From NCBI GenBank assembly GCA_039030075.1, contig JBCCEW010000002.1, positions 186,001 to 250,000 on the forward strand: a stretch of 64,000 nucleotides of DNA. Reading direction: 5' to 3'. Below the pieces are notes generated by a model. The model was given only the letters and a program-made list of their open reading frames with translations. It searched no databases and had not been told where the DNA came from. A program made the translations under genes and the position numbers. This document shows, piece by piece, positions 46,626 to 56,541 of this stretch (positions within the stretch are counted from its first letter, which is position 1; each line of letters opens with the position of its first letter). This stretch comes from Myxococcota bacterium. GTDB lineage: Bacteria; Myxococcota_A; UBA9160; SMWR01.

Positions 46626-47672
46626 CTAGCCACCGAGGCGCTCCATCACCGCCCGCACGACCAGGGGCCACGCGATCGTCGCGTCGGCGAAGACTTCGAC
46701 GTGGCGGCCGCCTTCGCTCTCCGGAACGAACTTCCCCCACGACACGCCCTCGGTGTAGCTGCAGCCCGACAGCCCGCCCCAGTGTTCGGGCTCGGGGCAG
46801 ATACGCACGGCGTAGCGGTAGCGGCGCACGGGCTCGTCACTGCCGATCCGCGCGCGCAGGATCTCGAGGTAAGGGCCGACCTGCTGGGCCCAGTTGCGGG
46901 GGACCCCGCCGCCGATCGTGAAGATGCCGAGGTTCTCGTGTTGGCGAATCTGTTCGGCGAAGTGATCGAGATCGAGGAACGGATCGAAGGCGAGAGGCGC
47001 CTCGCCGCCGCGGCGTCGCAGGTGGTTGAAGATCGCGAGGTCGAGTCCCAGCTCCGAATCGGTGAACGCGGGCACGTACACCGGGACGCCTTTCTCTCGA
47101 GCGCTGCGCAGGACGCCGCGGCCTGCGCCCTCGGCGATCAGCCGTTCACCGAGCCGCTCGCAGATGAGCGCACTCGACAGCACCGCGTCCGCCGGGAGGT
47201 CGGAGAGCGCGGCCTGCAGGATGCGCTCGACGTCGTCGAGGTTCTGTTCGAGCTCGATGGTGTCGTAGACGCGGTTGTAGCCCTTCTCGTAGAGCTCTTC
47301 GTCGCGCATCGAGGTGCGGTGCTTGAAGTGCAGCATCCCCGCTCCCTCGGAGAGGCCGTGGGTCATCAGCGCGCCCGTGGACACGATCGCCTGGATCCAG
47401 CCGCGATCGATCATCTCGCAGATCACGAGCCCCTGTTTCGCGATCGTCATTGCGCCGGAGATGGTGAGGACGCGGAAGCAGCTCTCGTCGCGCACCATCG
47501 CCTCGAGGACATCGGCGGCTTCGCCGAGCCGCCGACCTCCGAACGCGGTCTGGCTCATCGAACGGACCAGCGCGTCGACACTCCCCGTCTGTGTCAGGTC
47601 GAGCGGAGCGAGCGGTTCGAGCCCGTCCTCGTGCCCCTTGCCGTAGGCGTCCTGGTTTCGTGCTTGGCTCAT
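46626..47672 (-). CDS. deoxyhypusine-synthase-like protein
   Basis: 348 residues of the deoxyhypusine synthase family, an NAD-dependent aminobutyl transferase. The NAD-side motif [10 protein letters not shown] and the C-terminal [11 protein letters not shown] with the lysine corresponding to the catalytic Lys of eukaryotic DHS, plus ADATIAWP, are present. Bacteria lack eIF5A, so such proteins usually make spermidine-derived polyamines (homospermidine-like) or act on unknown targets. The ATG at 47672 overlaps the YyaL stop (ATGA). Confidence 0.87.
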   Translation of the reverse strand: MSQARNQDAYGKGHEDGLEPLAPLDLTQTGSVDALVRSMSQTAFGGRRLGEAADVLEAMVRDESCFRVLTISGAMTIAKQGLVICEMIDRGWIQAIVSTGALMTHGLSEGAGMLHFKHRTSMRDEELYEKGYNRVYDTIELEQNLDDVERILQAALSDLPADAVLSSALICERLGERLIAEGAGRGVLRSAREKGVPVYVPAFTDSELGLDLAIFNHLRRRGGEAPLAFDPFLDLDHFAEQIRQHENLGIFTIGGGVPRNWAQQVGPYLEILRARIGSDEPVRRYRYAVRICPEPEHWGGLSGCSYTEGVSWGKFVPESEGGRHVEVFADATIAWPLVVRAVMERLGG

Positions 47673-49750
47673 GATGCGGCGGGCGTCTCCTCGGTGAGCG
47701 GAAGTGGCGCGAGATCGGCCTCTGCCGTGATCGGTAGCGAACAGGTGGTCCCGCGACACACGTAGGCGGTGGCGCGGCCGTCGATGGCGACCCGCGACGC
47801 GAGCCAGCTCGGGTCGACGCCGGCGGGTCGTTCGTCGGGCGTCGCCACCAGCACGCCGTCCTCGGGTGTGAGCGCTCGGCGGGCCGCGAGCGCGAGCGCG
47901 TGTCGGTGGGCGTCGTCCGGGCCGACGATCACCGCCACCGACGGGCCATGCTCCGCGAGCCAGGCGGCACGAGTCAGCGTTGGCAGTGCCTCGGGCGCGC
48001 GTTCGAGCACGTTGCCGTAGGTCTGGAGCACGCGGCGGGCTACGCCATCCGGCTCTACGCGACCGGAGAGCGCCGCGACCCGCAGCAACCCGAGGGCCGC
48101 GAGACCTGCCGAATGGGGGGTGGCGCCGTCGTGGTCCGATCGGGGGCGCTGGGCGAGACGTTCTCCGTCGGTGGGGGTGAGGAAGAAGTCACCCTCGTCG
48201 GCGTCGTAGAAGCGCGTGCAGAGCGCGGCGGCGAGTGTCAGTGCGCGGTCGAGGAAGCGCTCGCCCGCGCCGGCCCGGTAGAGATCGAGGCAGGCTTCGA
48301 GCAGGGTCGCGTGATCGTCGAGGAACGCCAGGACGTGGGCGCGTCCCTGGTTCCAGACGCGCAAGAGGCGTCCCTGGTCGTCGCGCAGGCGGGCGTCGAG
48401 GAAATCGGCGGCAGCAGCAGCGGCGTCGAGCCAAGCGGATTCTTCGAGGAGCGATCCCGCGCGCGCGAAGCCGGAGAGGGTGAGTGCGTTCCAGGAAGTG
48501 ACGCGCTTCTCGTCGGTGTCCGGTGCCGCCCGCTGCTGGCGCGCGGTGTAGAGTGCGGCGCGTTCTTGCGCGAATCGCGACCGCACCTCCCGCGCGCGGT
48601 CCGTCAGCACCGTCTGGCCGCCTTCGAAGTTGCCCGTTTCGGTGACCGAGTAGGCGTCGCAGAACGCTTCGGCCGGCTCACCCAGCACCCCGGCCACTGC
48701 ATCGGGGCGCCACACGTAGAAGCATCCTTCCTCCCGGACGCCGTTCGGGTTCTCGCTGTCGGCATCCTGGCTCGCGAACCAACCGCCGTCGGGCGCACGC
48801 ATCTCGCGCTCGAGGAAGCCGATCGTCTCGCGCACCGGCCAGAGCAGGTCGTCGTCGCCCGCGCCGCTGCGGCGCCACGCTTCGAGGTAGGTCCGCAAGA
48901 GTTGCCCCTGGTCGTAGAGCATCTTCTCGAAGTGGGGCACGCACCAGTGCGCGTCGACGCTGTAGCGGTGGAAGCCGCCTCCCAGGTGATCGTAGAGACC
49001 CCCGCGTGCCATCTCGCGGCAGGTGCGCACGACGTGTTCGAGCGCTTCCACGCCCTGGCGCGCCGGCAGCACGTCGATCCCCGCGAGCAGCAGGTCGAGA
49101 GAGGTGGGCGTCGGGAACTTCGGCGCGCCGCCGAATCCACCGTGGCGCGGGTCGGCTCGTTGCAGCATCCCCTGGCAGGCCCGGACGAGGCACGCCCGGC
49201 CGGGCGGAGGGGCATCGGCGCCAGCAGGCTTCCGGGACAATGCCTCCGTGATCTGGGTGGCGGTGGAGAGCACCTCTTCGCTTCGGTCGTGGTACGCCTC
49301 GGCGATCGACAGCAAGACCTGGCGGAACGCGGGCATGCCGTGGCGCGGTTCCGGGGGGTAGTAGGTGCCGCCATAGAACGGGCGTCCGTCGGGCAGACAG
49401 AACACCGTGAGGGGCCAACCGCCGTGTCCGGTCAGGCCGGTGACCGTGTCCATGTAGATCTGGTCGACGTCGGGGCGCTCTTCGCGGTCGACCTTGATGC
49501 ACACGAACGCACGGTTCATGAGTGCCGCCGTCTCGGGATCTTCGAAGGACTCGTGCTCCATCACGTGACACCAGTGGCACGCGCTGTAGCCGATCGACAC
49601 GAGGAGCGGGAGCGCTTCGCGCCGGGCGCGCTCGAGGGCCTCTTCGCCCCAGGGAAACCAGTCGACCGGGTTCCACTGGTGCTGCCGCAAGTAGGCGCTG
49701 GTCTCGTGGGCCAGCCGGTTCGGTTTGCGGTCGTCGGAGGGAGCAGACAA
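47669..49750 (-). CDS. YyaL/SPATA20 thioredoxin-domain protein
   Basis: 693 residues. N-terminal thioredoxin-like domain with the active site CHWCH (context [10 protein letters not shown]), a central alpha/alpha-toroid of the N-acylglucosamine-epimerase type ([27 protein letters not shown]) and a C-terminal region. Family members' function is unresolved. The TTG at 49750 is the only start compatible with the conserved N-terminus [14 protein letters not shown]. Confidence 0.93.
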   Translation of the reverse strand: MSAPSDDRKPNRLAHETSAYLRQHQWNPVDWFPWGEEALERARREALPLLVSIGYSACHWCHVMEHESFEDPETAALMNRAFVCIKVDREERPDVDQIYMDTVTGLTGHGGWPLTVFCLPDGRPFYGGTYYPPEPRHGMPAFRQVLLSIAEAYHDRSEEVLSTATQITEALSRKPAGADAPPPGRACLVRACQGMLQRADPRHGGFGGAPKFPTPTSLDLLLAGIDVLPARQGVEALEHVVRTCREMARGGLYDHLGGGFHRYSVDAHWCVPHFEKMLYDQGQLLRTYLEAWRRSGAGDDDLLWPVRETIGFLEREMRAPDGGWFASQDADSENPNGVREEGCFYVWRPDAVAGVLGEPAEAFCDAYSVTETGNFEGGQTVLTDRAREVRSRFAQERAALYTARQQRAAPDTDEKRVTSWNALTLSGFARAGSLLEESAWLDAAAAAADFLDARLRDDQGRLLRVWNQGRAHVLAFLDDHATLLEACLDLYRAGAGERFLDRALTLAAALCTRFYDADEGDFFLTPTDGERLAQRPRSDHDGATPHSAGLAALGLLRVAALSGRVEPDGVARRVLQTYGNVLERAPEALPTLTRAAWLAEHGPSVAVIVGPDDAHRHALALAARRALTPEDGVLVATPDERPAGVDPSWLASRVAIDGRATAYVCRGTTCSLPITAEADLAPLPLTEETPAAS

Positions 49751-49896
49751 CGGGGGGCGAACCTCGCGCGAGGGCGCCTACACTACCAACCCCCAGCCGA
49801 ACCCGCCCGGTGCGACGGCGTTCCGCGGGGCCCCACGCGCGCACTCTCGGTCCGGTCGGCGCGTCGCGGAGGCTGGACCGCGGGGAGATTCGTCCG

Positions 49897-50643
49897 ATGA
49901 ACGTCGATGACGCGTGCGCCAAGGCCCTCGCCTACGTCGACGCGCACGGCGATGCGGCATCGCAGCAGCGGGCCCGCGCCATCCTGGGCGAGGGATCGGC
50001 GCAAGCGCTGCTCGACGCCGTTTCTGTCGACGAGGAAGACGTCCTTGCACTCCGGCGCGCACTCGGGTTGGCCGACGACCTGCGCGCGGTCTCGCTCGGT
50101 CCGGTCAAGGGGTGGTGCTCCGCGCTCGTGCGCATGCAGGCCGAGGACGGCGGGTGGCTCCCTGGAACCGACCTCGAGGCGCGTGTGTTCGAGACGGGCA
50201 TGATCGCCGGGCATCTCGCCAAGACGCCCTACGTGCGTCCGAGCGTGCTCGATGCAGCCGCCCAGTTCCTCGCGGAGCATTGGACGGTCGACCGGGTGCA
50301 GTCCGGGGCCTGGGAGGCGATCGCGGCGTACGCCCATGTGTTCGCCAACACCGACCACGACGACGCCGACGCGATCCTGCAGTGGTGTGGGCGCGAACTC
50401 GGCAAGGGGTTCGTCACCCATCGCTTCGGAGCGATCCAGACGGCGCGGGTCTTCGTGTACTGCGACGCCCACGGGATCCCCGGCGCCGAGCTCGGCACCG
50501 AGGAACTCCTGATCGCACTTCACTCGGAGCAGGGCCTGGACGGAGGCTTCACCTTCGCACCCGATCCGGCGTCCGAGCCCAGCGTACAGGCGACCCTCGA
50601 CGGCCTCCTCGCACTCCGACGGCTGTCGTCGCGCGGCGCCTAG
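49897..50643 (+). CDS. squalene-cyclase/prenyltransferase-repeat-like protein
   Basis: 248 residues. A repeat MQAEDGGWLPG resembles the QxxxGxW motif of terpene cyclase alpha/alpha toroids, with a second weaker SEQGLDGGFTF near the C-terminus. Too short for squalene-hopene cyclase (about 630) and without its DXDD motif, so enzymatic cyclisation is unlikely. The start is the ATG at 49897. It is followed 71 bases on by an acyl-CoA synthetase. Confidence 0.7.
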   Translation: MNVDDACAKALAYVDAHGDAASQQRARAILGEGSAQALLDAVSVDEEDVLALRRALGLADDLRAVSLGPVKGWCSALVRMQAEDGGWLPGTDLEARVFETGMIAGHLAKTPYVRPSVLDAAAQFLAEHWTVDRVQSGAWEAIAAYAHVFANTDHDDADAILQWCGRELGKGFVTHRFGAIQTARVFVYCDAHGIPGAELGTEELLIALHSEQGLDGGFTFAPDPASEPSVQATLDGLLALRRLSSRGA

Positions 50644-50714
50644 TCCACCGGCGCGTGCGCGGCGCATCTCGACAGGGCGGGCGCGCGGCCACTACCGTGC
50701 TGCCCGGAGGCAGC

Positions 50715-52328
50715 ATGTTCAATCTGGCTTGGCTCATGGAAGCGATCGCGGAGCGGGTTCCCGACCGGGAGTGTCTGGTCTTTCGCGATCGCCGCTTTCT
50801 CTGGAGGGACACACACGAGCGCACGCGGCGGCTGGCCGATGTTCTGCGCCGGGCCGGCCTCGGCTGTCACGTCGAACGCGGCCGGCTCGAGAACTGGGAA
50901 TCCGGCCAGGACCACGTCGGCCTCTATCTCCACAACGGCAACGAGTACCTCGAGGGCATGCTCGGTAGCTGGAAGGCGCGGGCCGTGCCGGTCAACGTCA
51001 ACTATCGCTACGTCGACGAGGAGCTGGTCTACCTGTTCCAGAACTCGGACGTACGCGCGATCGTCTTCCACGCGCGCTTCGCGCCGACGCTGGCACGCAT
51101 TCGCGCTCAGCTCCCCCAGGTCCGGCTCTGGCTCCAGGTGTCCGACGAAAGCAGCGAGCCGCTCCTGCCCGGGGCGATCGACTACGAGGCGGCGCTCGCC
51201 GGGGCCGACCCGAGCGCACCGCGCGACCTCTCGCCCGACGATCTCTACATCCTCTACACCGGCGGGACCACCGGGATGCCGAAGGGCGTGCTCTGGCGCC
51301 AGGAAGACATCTTCCGCTCGGCGTTCTACACGCGGCCCGTCGACACGGCCGAAGAGGTGGTGGAGCGCGCGGTGCGCGGCGACATCCGCGCCTTGCCCGC
51401 TCCGCCCTTCATGCACGGGGCCGCCCATTGGGTTGCGTTCAACATGTGGAGCCTCGGCGGGACGATCGTGGTGCAGAACGATCCCGCGCGACTCGACCCC
51501 GACGACATCTGGTCGACGGTGGAGCGCGAGCGTGTCACCGCCATGACGATCGTGGGCGACGCGTTCGGGCGTCCGCTGGCCGACGCCCTGGCGCATGGGA
51601 ACTACGACACCTCGTCCCTGCGGCTTCTGACCTCGGGGGGCGCGATCCTCACCGCGTCGTTGAAGCGCGAGCTGCTGGAGCAGCTGCCCGGCGTCCAGAT
51701 CGTCGACGCGCTCGGATCCTCGGAGAGCGGCTCCCAGGCGCGCCACGAAACCAAGAGCGCAGGAGCGGCCGAGACCGGACGCTTCCAGCTGGCGCCCGAC
51801 AACCTGGTGCTGAGGGAGGACCTCTCGGGCCCGGTTGCAGAGGACAGTGGCGAGGTCGGTTGGCTCGCGCGCACCGGGCGCGTGCCGCTGGGGTACCTCG
51901 GGGATCCGGAGAAGACGGCGAAGACCTTTCCCGTGGTGGGCGGCGTCCGCTACGCGGTGCCCGGCGACCGGGCTGCGCTCGAACCGAACGGCGACTTGCG
52001 GCTGCTGGGCCGCGACTCGGTGACCATCAACTCGGGTGGCGAGAAGATCTTCGCCGAGGAGGTCGAGCAGGCCTTGAAGCACCACCCGGCGGTGTACGAC
52101 ACCGTCGTCGTCGGGACCCCCCACGAACGCTGGGGACAGCAGGTCACGGCCCTGGTGCGACTGCGACCCGACCAGACGCCCGCGGAAGAGGTGCTCCTCG
52201 CCGTCGCGCGCTCCCACATCGCGGGCTACAAGCTGCCGAAGCGCTTCGTGTTCGTGGACGAGATCCAGCGTTCCCCCAGCGGCAAGGCCGACTACCGCTG
52301 GGCGAAGGAGCGCGCGCTCGAAGGCTGA
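50715..52328 (+). CDS. AMP-dependent acyl-CoA synthetase
   Basis: ANL superfamily ligase, 537 residues. P-loop YTGGTTGMPKG, GERDRA-like motif (PGDRAALEPNGDL), the hinge GRDSVTINSGGEKIFAEEVE and the C-terminal lysine PSGKADY are all present. It activates a carboxylic acid with ATP and CoA; the members with this NSGG motif often handle fatty or bile-type acids. The frame opens upstream of the ATG at 50715, but without conservation. Confidence 0.92.
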   Translation: MFNLAWLMEAIAERVPDRECLVFRDRRFLWRDTHERTRRLADVLRRAGLGCHVERGRLENWESGQDHVGLYLHNGNEYLEGMLGSWKARAVPVNVNYRYVDEELVYLFQNSDVRAIVFHARFAPTLARIRAQLPQVRLWLQVSDESSEPLLPGAIDYEAALAGADPSAPRDLSPDDLYILYTGGTTGMPKGVLWRQEDIFRSAFYTRPVDTAEEVVERAVRGDIRALPAPPFMHGAAHWVAFNMWSLGGTIVVQNDPARLDPDDIWSTVERERVTAMTIVGDAFGRPLADALAHGNYDTSSLRLLTSGGAILTASLKRELLEQLPGVQIVDALGSSESGSQARHETKSAGAAETGRFQLAPDNLVLREDLSGPVAEDSGEVGWLARTGRVPLGYLGDPEKTAKTFPVVGGVRYAVPGDRAALEPNGDLRLLGRDSVTINSGGEKIFAEEVEQALKHHPAVYDTVVVGTPHERWGQQVTALVRLRPDQTPAEEVLLAVARSHIAGYKLPKRFVFVDEIQRSPSGKADYRWAKERALEG

Positions 52329-52342
52329 ACGCGCGCGCTGGG

Positions 52343-53056
52343 TCAGCGCACCGCGTCGAGGAGCCGTCGGATCCGCGCGGCGTTGGCGCCCAGGTCGCCT
52401 CTGCCCTCGCGGGAACGCGAGCGCACATCGATGACCGCGCCGCTGCCGTCGGGGCGGATGCGCACCACCACGTCGTCGACGAACTGGAACACGCGAGAGG
52501 TCTCGTTGGCTTCGAGCACGCCCGCCGCCGGGTCTTCGCGCACGATCGTCCAGCCGAGGTCGCGCATCGCCTGCAGCACGATCGCGAACGCCGCCGTCGG
52601 CGACTTCTCCAGCCGGAGCGCGGCAAGGTCCGGGTAGGCCGCGCGCTGCTGGCTCGCGAAGGCGTCGCCCGGATAGGCCATGTCGATCCCGAGCGCGTCC
52701 TGCGCCGCCACGAAGGCGGGCGGGTCGCCCGGGTCGGTGGTGATGTCGTTGATGGCGGGGAGGCCCGCCGCCGGACCGGCCGAGGCGCCGACCACCGCGA
52801 GGATCGCACCACTCGACAACGCACCGAAGAGCGCCTGTCCCCGACCGGCGCGGCCGGTGGTGGAGCGGGTGGCGTAGATGCCGAGCAGGCCGAAGAGCAG
52901 GCCGAACACGGCGAAGAGCCCACCCAGCATGTGGATCGGGAAGCCGACCTTCGAGGTCAGCGCACCGAGCTGGATCAGGAGCGGCGGGCCGAGGAACGCC
53001 GCGAGGGCGAGGATCGCCAGGCCGAAGCCCAGCTGGGCGAAACGCGAGGTGTGCAC
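52343..53056 (-). CDS. membrane protein with DUF1499 domain
   Basis: 237 residues. Three membrane helices (about 8-30, 38-60, 75-95) lead to a C-terminal DUF1499 domain (DITTDPGDPPAF, EDPAAGVLEANETSRVFQFVDDVVVRIRP). DUF1499 has unknown function. The GTG at 53056 has GGAGG seven bases upstream and is preferred to the ATG at 53086. Confidence 0.85.
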   Translation of the reverse strand: MHTSRFAQLGFGLAILALAAFLGPPLLIQLGALTSKVGFPIHMLGGLFAVFGLLFGLLGIYATRSTTGRAGRGQALFGALSSGAILAVVGASAGPAAGLPAINDITTDPGDPPAFVAAQDALGIDMAYPGDAFASQQRAAYPDLAALRLEKSPTAAFAIVLQAMRDLGWTIVREDPAAGVLEANETSRVFQFVDDVVVRIRPDGSGAVIDVRSRSREGRGDLGANAARIRRLLDAVR

Positions 53057-53150
53057 GCGAGCCTCCGGGTTGGGGCGCGGCAGCATACCACGAGGCTCCC
53101 CGCGCGGGGTCGGTCGCCGCCGGCCAGGCGAACCGGTACCGTCCGCCGCC

Positions 53151-53924
53151 ATGTCGATCGTACGCCGCGAGACCCGAGGAGCCACGGCGCTCCTCGTCAT
53201 GAACCGTCCGAAGGCGCTGAACGCCCTCGACGCCGCCACCCTCGAGGCCCTGGGTCAGGAGATCGCGGCGGTGGCCTCCGACCCCGACCTGCGTGCGCTC
53301 GTCGTCACCGGAGAGGGTCGCGCCTTCGTCGCCGGTGCGGACATCAGTGAGATGCAGGGACTCGATGCCCGCGAGGCCGGGATCTTCTCGCGGCTCGGCC
53401 ACCAGACCTTCGAGGCCCTCGAGGCGCTCTCGATCCCGACCATCGCGGCGGTCAACGGCTTTGCGCTGGGAGGTGGCTGCGAGCTCGCCTGCGCCTGTGA
53501 CTGGATCTACGCCTCGGAGAAGGCTCGCTTTGGCCAGCCGGAGGTCAATCTCGGGATCCTGCCGGGCTTCGGTGGCACGAGTCGTCTCGTGCGGCGCGTC
53601 GGTGTCGGCTGGGCGAAGGAACTCGTGATGACCGGAGAGCCCATCGATGCGGAGACCGCGGCGCGCATCGGATTGGCGAACCGGATCTTCCCTCCCGAGA
53701 AGCTGGTCGACGAGGCGGTCGCGATGGGCGAGACGATCGCGGCGAAGGGGGGGCTCGCCATCGCGTCAGCGAAGCGCGTGATGCAGCAGGGCCAGGATGC
53801 CGACGTGCGTGTCGCGCACGCCCTCGAGCAAGAAGCGTTCGCGGCGGCGTTCGCGACCGAGGATCGCAAGGAGGGGATGACCGCCTTCGTCGAGAAGCGC
53901 GACCCCGCCTTCAAGAACCGCTAG
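53151..53924 (+). CDS. enoyl-CoA hydratase/isomerase
   Basis: Crotonase fold, 257 residues. The oxyanion segment FVAGADISEM and the catalytic Glu pair (FALGGGCE and QPEVNLGILPG) are intact, so crotonyl-CoA-type hydration is likely. It could serve beta-oxidation or the crotonyl-CoA branch. Convergent overlap with the MCP gene by four bases. Confidence 0.93.
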   Translation: MSIVRRETRGATALLVMNRPKALNALDAATLEALGQEIAAVASDPDLRALVVTGEGRAFVAGADISEMQGLDAREAGIFSRLGHQTFEALEALSIPTIAAVNGFALGGGCELACACDWIYASEKARFGQPEVNLGILPGFGGTSRLVRRVGVGWAKELVMTGEPIDAETAARIGLANRIFPPEKLVDEAVAMGETIAAKGGLAIASAKRVMQQGQDADVRVAHALEQEAFAAAFATEDRKEGMTAFVEKRDPAFKNR

Positions 53925-55984
53925 CGGTCTTCCCGGTCGGTCTTGAAGCGACCGATCTCGCTCTCGAGGCGAGCGGCGCGTTCGAGCAACCCGGCGACGC
54001 CCTGGTTGATCTCTTCCGCGCCGGCCTTGCTCTCCTCGGTGACGTCCGTGAACACCTGCAGCGCGGTCTGAATCGTCTCACTGCTCTTCGCCTGGGCGCT
54101 GGTGGCCTCGGCGATCTGCTGCACCCGATTGCTGAAGTCGGATACGGCGCGCGTGATCAAGCTGCTGCCGCGGCGCTGCTCTTCGGTGGAGTCGCGTACG
54201 GCCATGCCGAGCTGGCGGATGTTGTCGACGGAGTCGGCGATCTCGCTGGTCGCGATCTGCTGGTCGTGCGTGGACTGGTCGATCGCGCGGCCGATCGTGC
54301 GTACCTCGACGAGCGACTGCTCGACGCGATCGAGCTCCAGCGCCTGACGCTCGGTGGCCTCCACGATGCGTCGCACGTGGTCGGTGGAAGCTCGGGTCTT
54401 GTCGAGGATGCGACTCAGCACTTCGCCTGCGACGTTCGAGCGCTGGACGCCCCGCTCGACGACGGTGCCGCCTTCCCCCACGGCCTGCACCGCTGTCTCG
54501 GTATCGGACTGGACCGCGCGGATCAGCTCGGTGATCTCGCGGGCCGAGTGGTGGGTGCGGTCGGCCAGGCCCTTCACCTGCTCGGCGACCACCGAGAAGG
54601 CGCGCCCGTGCTCGCCGGACTGGGCGGCGATGATGGCGGCATTCAGGGAGAGCAGGCTCGTCTGGTCGGCGACGTCCTTGATCACCTGGACGATCTCTTC
54701 GATCGACTGGGACTTGTCGGCGAGGCGCGACACGCGCCGCTCGAGGGCGCTGAAGCTCGACTGGATCTCGCCCATGGCGCCGATCGTCTCGCGCACCGCG
54801 TCCATGCCTTCGCCGGCTTCGCGACTCGACTCCTCGGAGAGGTCGAAGGTCTCGGCGGCGTTCTCCTTGACGTGCACGACGGAGGTGCTGAGCTCGGAGA
54901 GCCGTTCCGCCGTGTCGGCCGACGCCACCTGGAGGGACTGCACGCCCCCGGCCACCTGCGAGATGCTGGTCGTGACCTGGGTCGCCGCGCCGGACGCGGT
55001 GTCGATGGCGCCGGCGAGCTGGTCCATGTGGTTGGCGATCTCTCCGATCGCCGCGTCGAGCTGCAGCACCGAGGACGAGGTCTCGCGCGCGACGTCGGCG
55101 AGGCGCTCGGCGTTCACGTTCACGTCGCGAATCGAGTCACTCACCTGCTCGACCGACTCGGCCGAGTCCGCGACCGCGACCGACTGGCGACTGGCCTGAT
55201 TCGCCAATGAGGCGCTCCGCTCTTCCAGCACGCGGGACACTTCACTCACGCCACCGATGCTCTGGCGCACCTGCGCAACGAGTTCCCGGAGGCCGACGGT
55301 CATCGCGTTGAACGAGCCCACCAGGTCGCCGATCTCGTCGTCGGCGCTGCGCGACAGCGGACGCGTCAGGTCGCCCTGTGCGACGGCCGCGGTGTTGTCT
55401 CGCAGGGAGGCCAGCGGTTGGGCGATCTGTCGCCGCAGGCGTCCCGCGATCAGGAAGGAGAGGACCAGCGCGACGACACTCACGCCGGCACCCATCCAGA
55501 GGTACATCCAGATCCGGTCGGAGAGCGACTTCGTGTCGATCCAGAGCATGATCGTGCCGACCTGGACACCCTGGAAGGTGATGCTCTCGACCATCTCGAG
55601 GCCGCGGTCGCCGAACTCGTGGCCCTCGGGGCGCGGTGTCGGTGCCTTCCCCGGCTCGACCCCGGTGGAGTTCGAACGGTAGGCGGCGAAGGGGCGGCCC
55701 TGGATGTCGAAGACGTGGGCTTCCAGCACGTCGGGCACGGTGTTGAGCGCAGCCAGGTTTTCCTGGACCGCGCCGGCGTCATCGAAGGAGAGAGCGACCG
55801 CGCTGTTGGTGCCGACCACGCGCGCCAGCATCGTCCCGCGAGACACGAGGTCCTCGCGCAGGGTGCGCGACTCGTAGAGGATCAACGCGGCGAAGACCCC
55901 AAGCAGGGAGACCGTCGTCGTGAGGGCGATCGCCCAGACGAGCTGGCGGTCGATCGAGCGATCGTGGCGCCGTTCTCCGATCAC
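53921..55984 (-). CDS. CHASE8-HAMP-MCP sensor protein
   Basis: 687 residues. Transmembrane helix at 15-37, periplasmic CHASE8-like domain about 40-155 (NSAVALSFDDAGAVQENLAAL, VFDIQGRPFAAYRS), second helix 160-183, HAMP 183-235 (PLASLRDNTAAVAQGDLTRPL), then a long coiled-coil methyl-accepting signalling domain. The tip near 436-462 reads DVADQTSLLSLNAAIIAAQSGE, keeping the hairpin pattern but with I for E and Q for R. CHASE8 is the input domain of the diguanylate cyclase YfiN, which this gene's neighbour YfiR represses. GTG start overlaps yfiR stop (GTGA). No che genes are near. Confidence 0.85.
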   Translation of the reverse strand: MIGERRHDRSIDRQLVWAIALTTTVSLLGVFAALILYESRTLREDLVSRGTMLARVVGTNSAVALSFDDAGAVQENLAALNTVPDVLEAHVFDIQGRPFAAYRSNSTGVEPGKAPTPRPEGHEFGDRGLEMVESITFQGVQVGTIMLWIDTKSLSDRIWMYLWMGAGVSVVALVLSFLIAGRLRRQIAQPLASLRDNTAAVAQGDLTRPLSRSADDEIGDLVGSFNAMTVGLRELVAQVRQSIGGVSEVSRVLEERSASLANQASRQSVAVADSAESVEQVSDSIRDVNVNAERLADVARETSSSVLQLDAAIGEIANHMDQLAGAIDTASGAATQVTTSISQVAGGVQSLQVASADTAERLSELSTSVVHVKENAAETFDLSEESSREAGEGMDAVRETIGAMGEIQSSFSALERRVSRLADKSQSIEEIVQVIKDVADQTSLLSLNAAIIAAQSGEHGRAFSVVAEQVKGLADRTHHSAREITELIRAVQSDTETAVQAVGEGGTVVERGVQRSNVAGEVLSRILDKTRASTDHVRRIVEATERQALELDRVEQSLVEVRTIGRAIDQSTHDQQIATSEIADSVDNIRQLGMAVRDSTEEQRRGSSLITRAVSDFSNRVQQIAEATSAQAKSSETIQTALQVFTDVTEESKAGAEEINQGVAGLLERAARLESEIGRFKTDREDR

Positions 55985-56538
55985 CGGCCTTCCTCGACGA
56001 CGCGCGCGAGAGCCAGGAGCCGCGAGCTGATCTTCAATCCCTCGCGCTCGGCGGCGCCCGGGTTGATCTCGAAGCGGAGCTTTCGACCATCGGGAAAGAA
56101 GTTGATCATGCCGCCCTGGGAGGCGAAGCCGGGCATCTCACTCACCGTGAGGACCCGTCCGCCGCGTGTCGCGGCGAGCAGGCTCTCGGGAGTGACGACG
56201 CCGTCGCGCGCCAGGAAGACGATGCGGCAGTCCGCAGACCCGTCGATGCTCGTCAGGTGACGCACCTCGACGGGGGTTCCGCCGAGGCTCGCGCCCTCGA
56301 GTGCGCGCGTCAGCACCGCGGTGCCCTCGGTGTCCCCGAGTAGACCGATGACGAGCTTGCCGCCCGCGGGCGTGTCCCCCGGCCAGGTGACGAGCTTCGC
56401 GAAGTTCAACAAGAAGGCCGCTTTGACCTTGTACTCGTCGTACTCCGCCCGGCTTTCCGGCGCAAAGCTGCACAGCCCGAGCATCGCCGCGAAAGCGAGC
56501 GTGAGCCGTCGATGAAGAGGTGTTGAGAGCTTGGTCAT
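55981..56538 (-). CDS. YfiR-family periplasmic regulator
   Basis: YfiR/DUF4154, 185 residues. Signal peptide with cleavage near SRAEYDEY; the mature N-terminus KVKAAFLLNFAKLVTWP is the family hallmark. In known Yfi systems this periplasmic protein represses a CHASE8 diguanylate cyclase. Only one cysteine (104) is found after the signal, unlike the disulphide-bearing Pseudomonas protein. It starts one codon beyond the TonB receptor stop and is translationally coupled to the MCP gene. Confidence 0.92.
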   Translation of the reverse strand: MTKLSTPLHRRLTLAFAAMLGLCSFAPESRAEYDEYKVKAAFLLNFAKLVTWPGDTPAGGKLVIGLLGDTEGTAVLTRALEGASLGGTPVEVRHLTSIDGSADCRIVFLARDGVVTPESLLAATRGGRVLTVSEMPGFASQGGMINFFPDGRKLRFEINPGAAEREGLKISSRLLALARVVEEGR

Positions 56539-56541
56539 CGA

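Noticed and set aside
43938-47765. A 1275-codon plus-strand open frame
   Set aside because: It runs antisense through several well-conserved minus-strand genes (glycosyltransferase, NTF2-like, dehydrogenase, DHS-like), has no family resemblance, and is expected from the high GC3 of the opposite genes.
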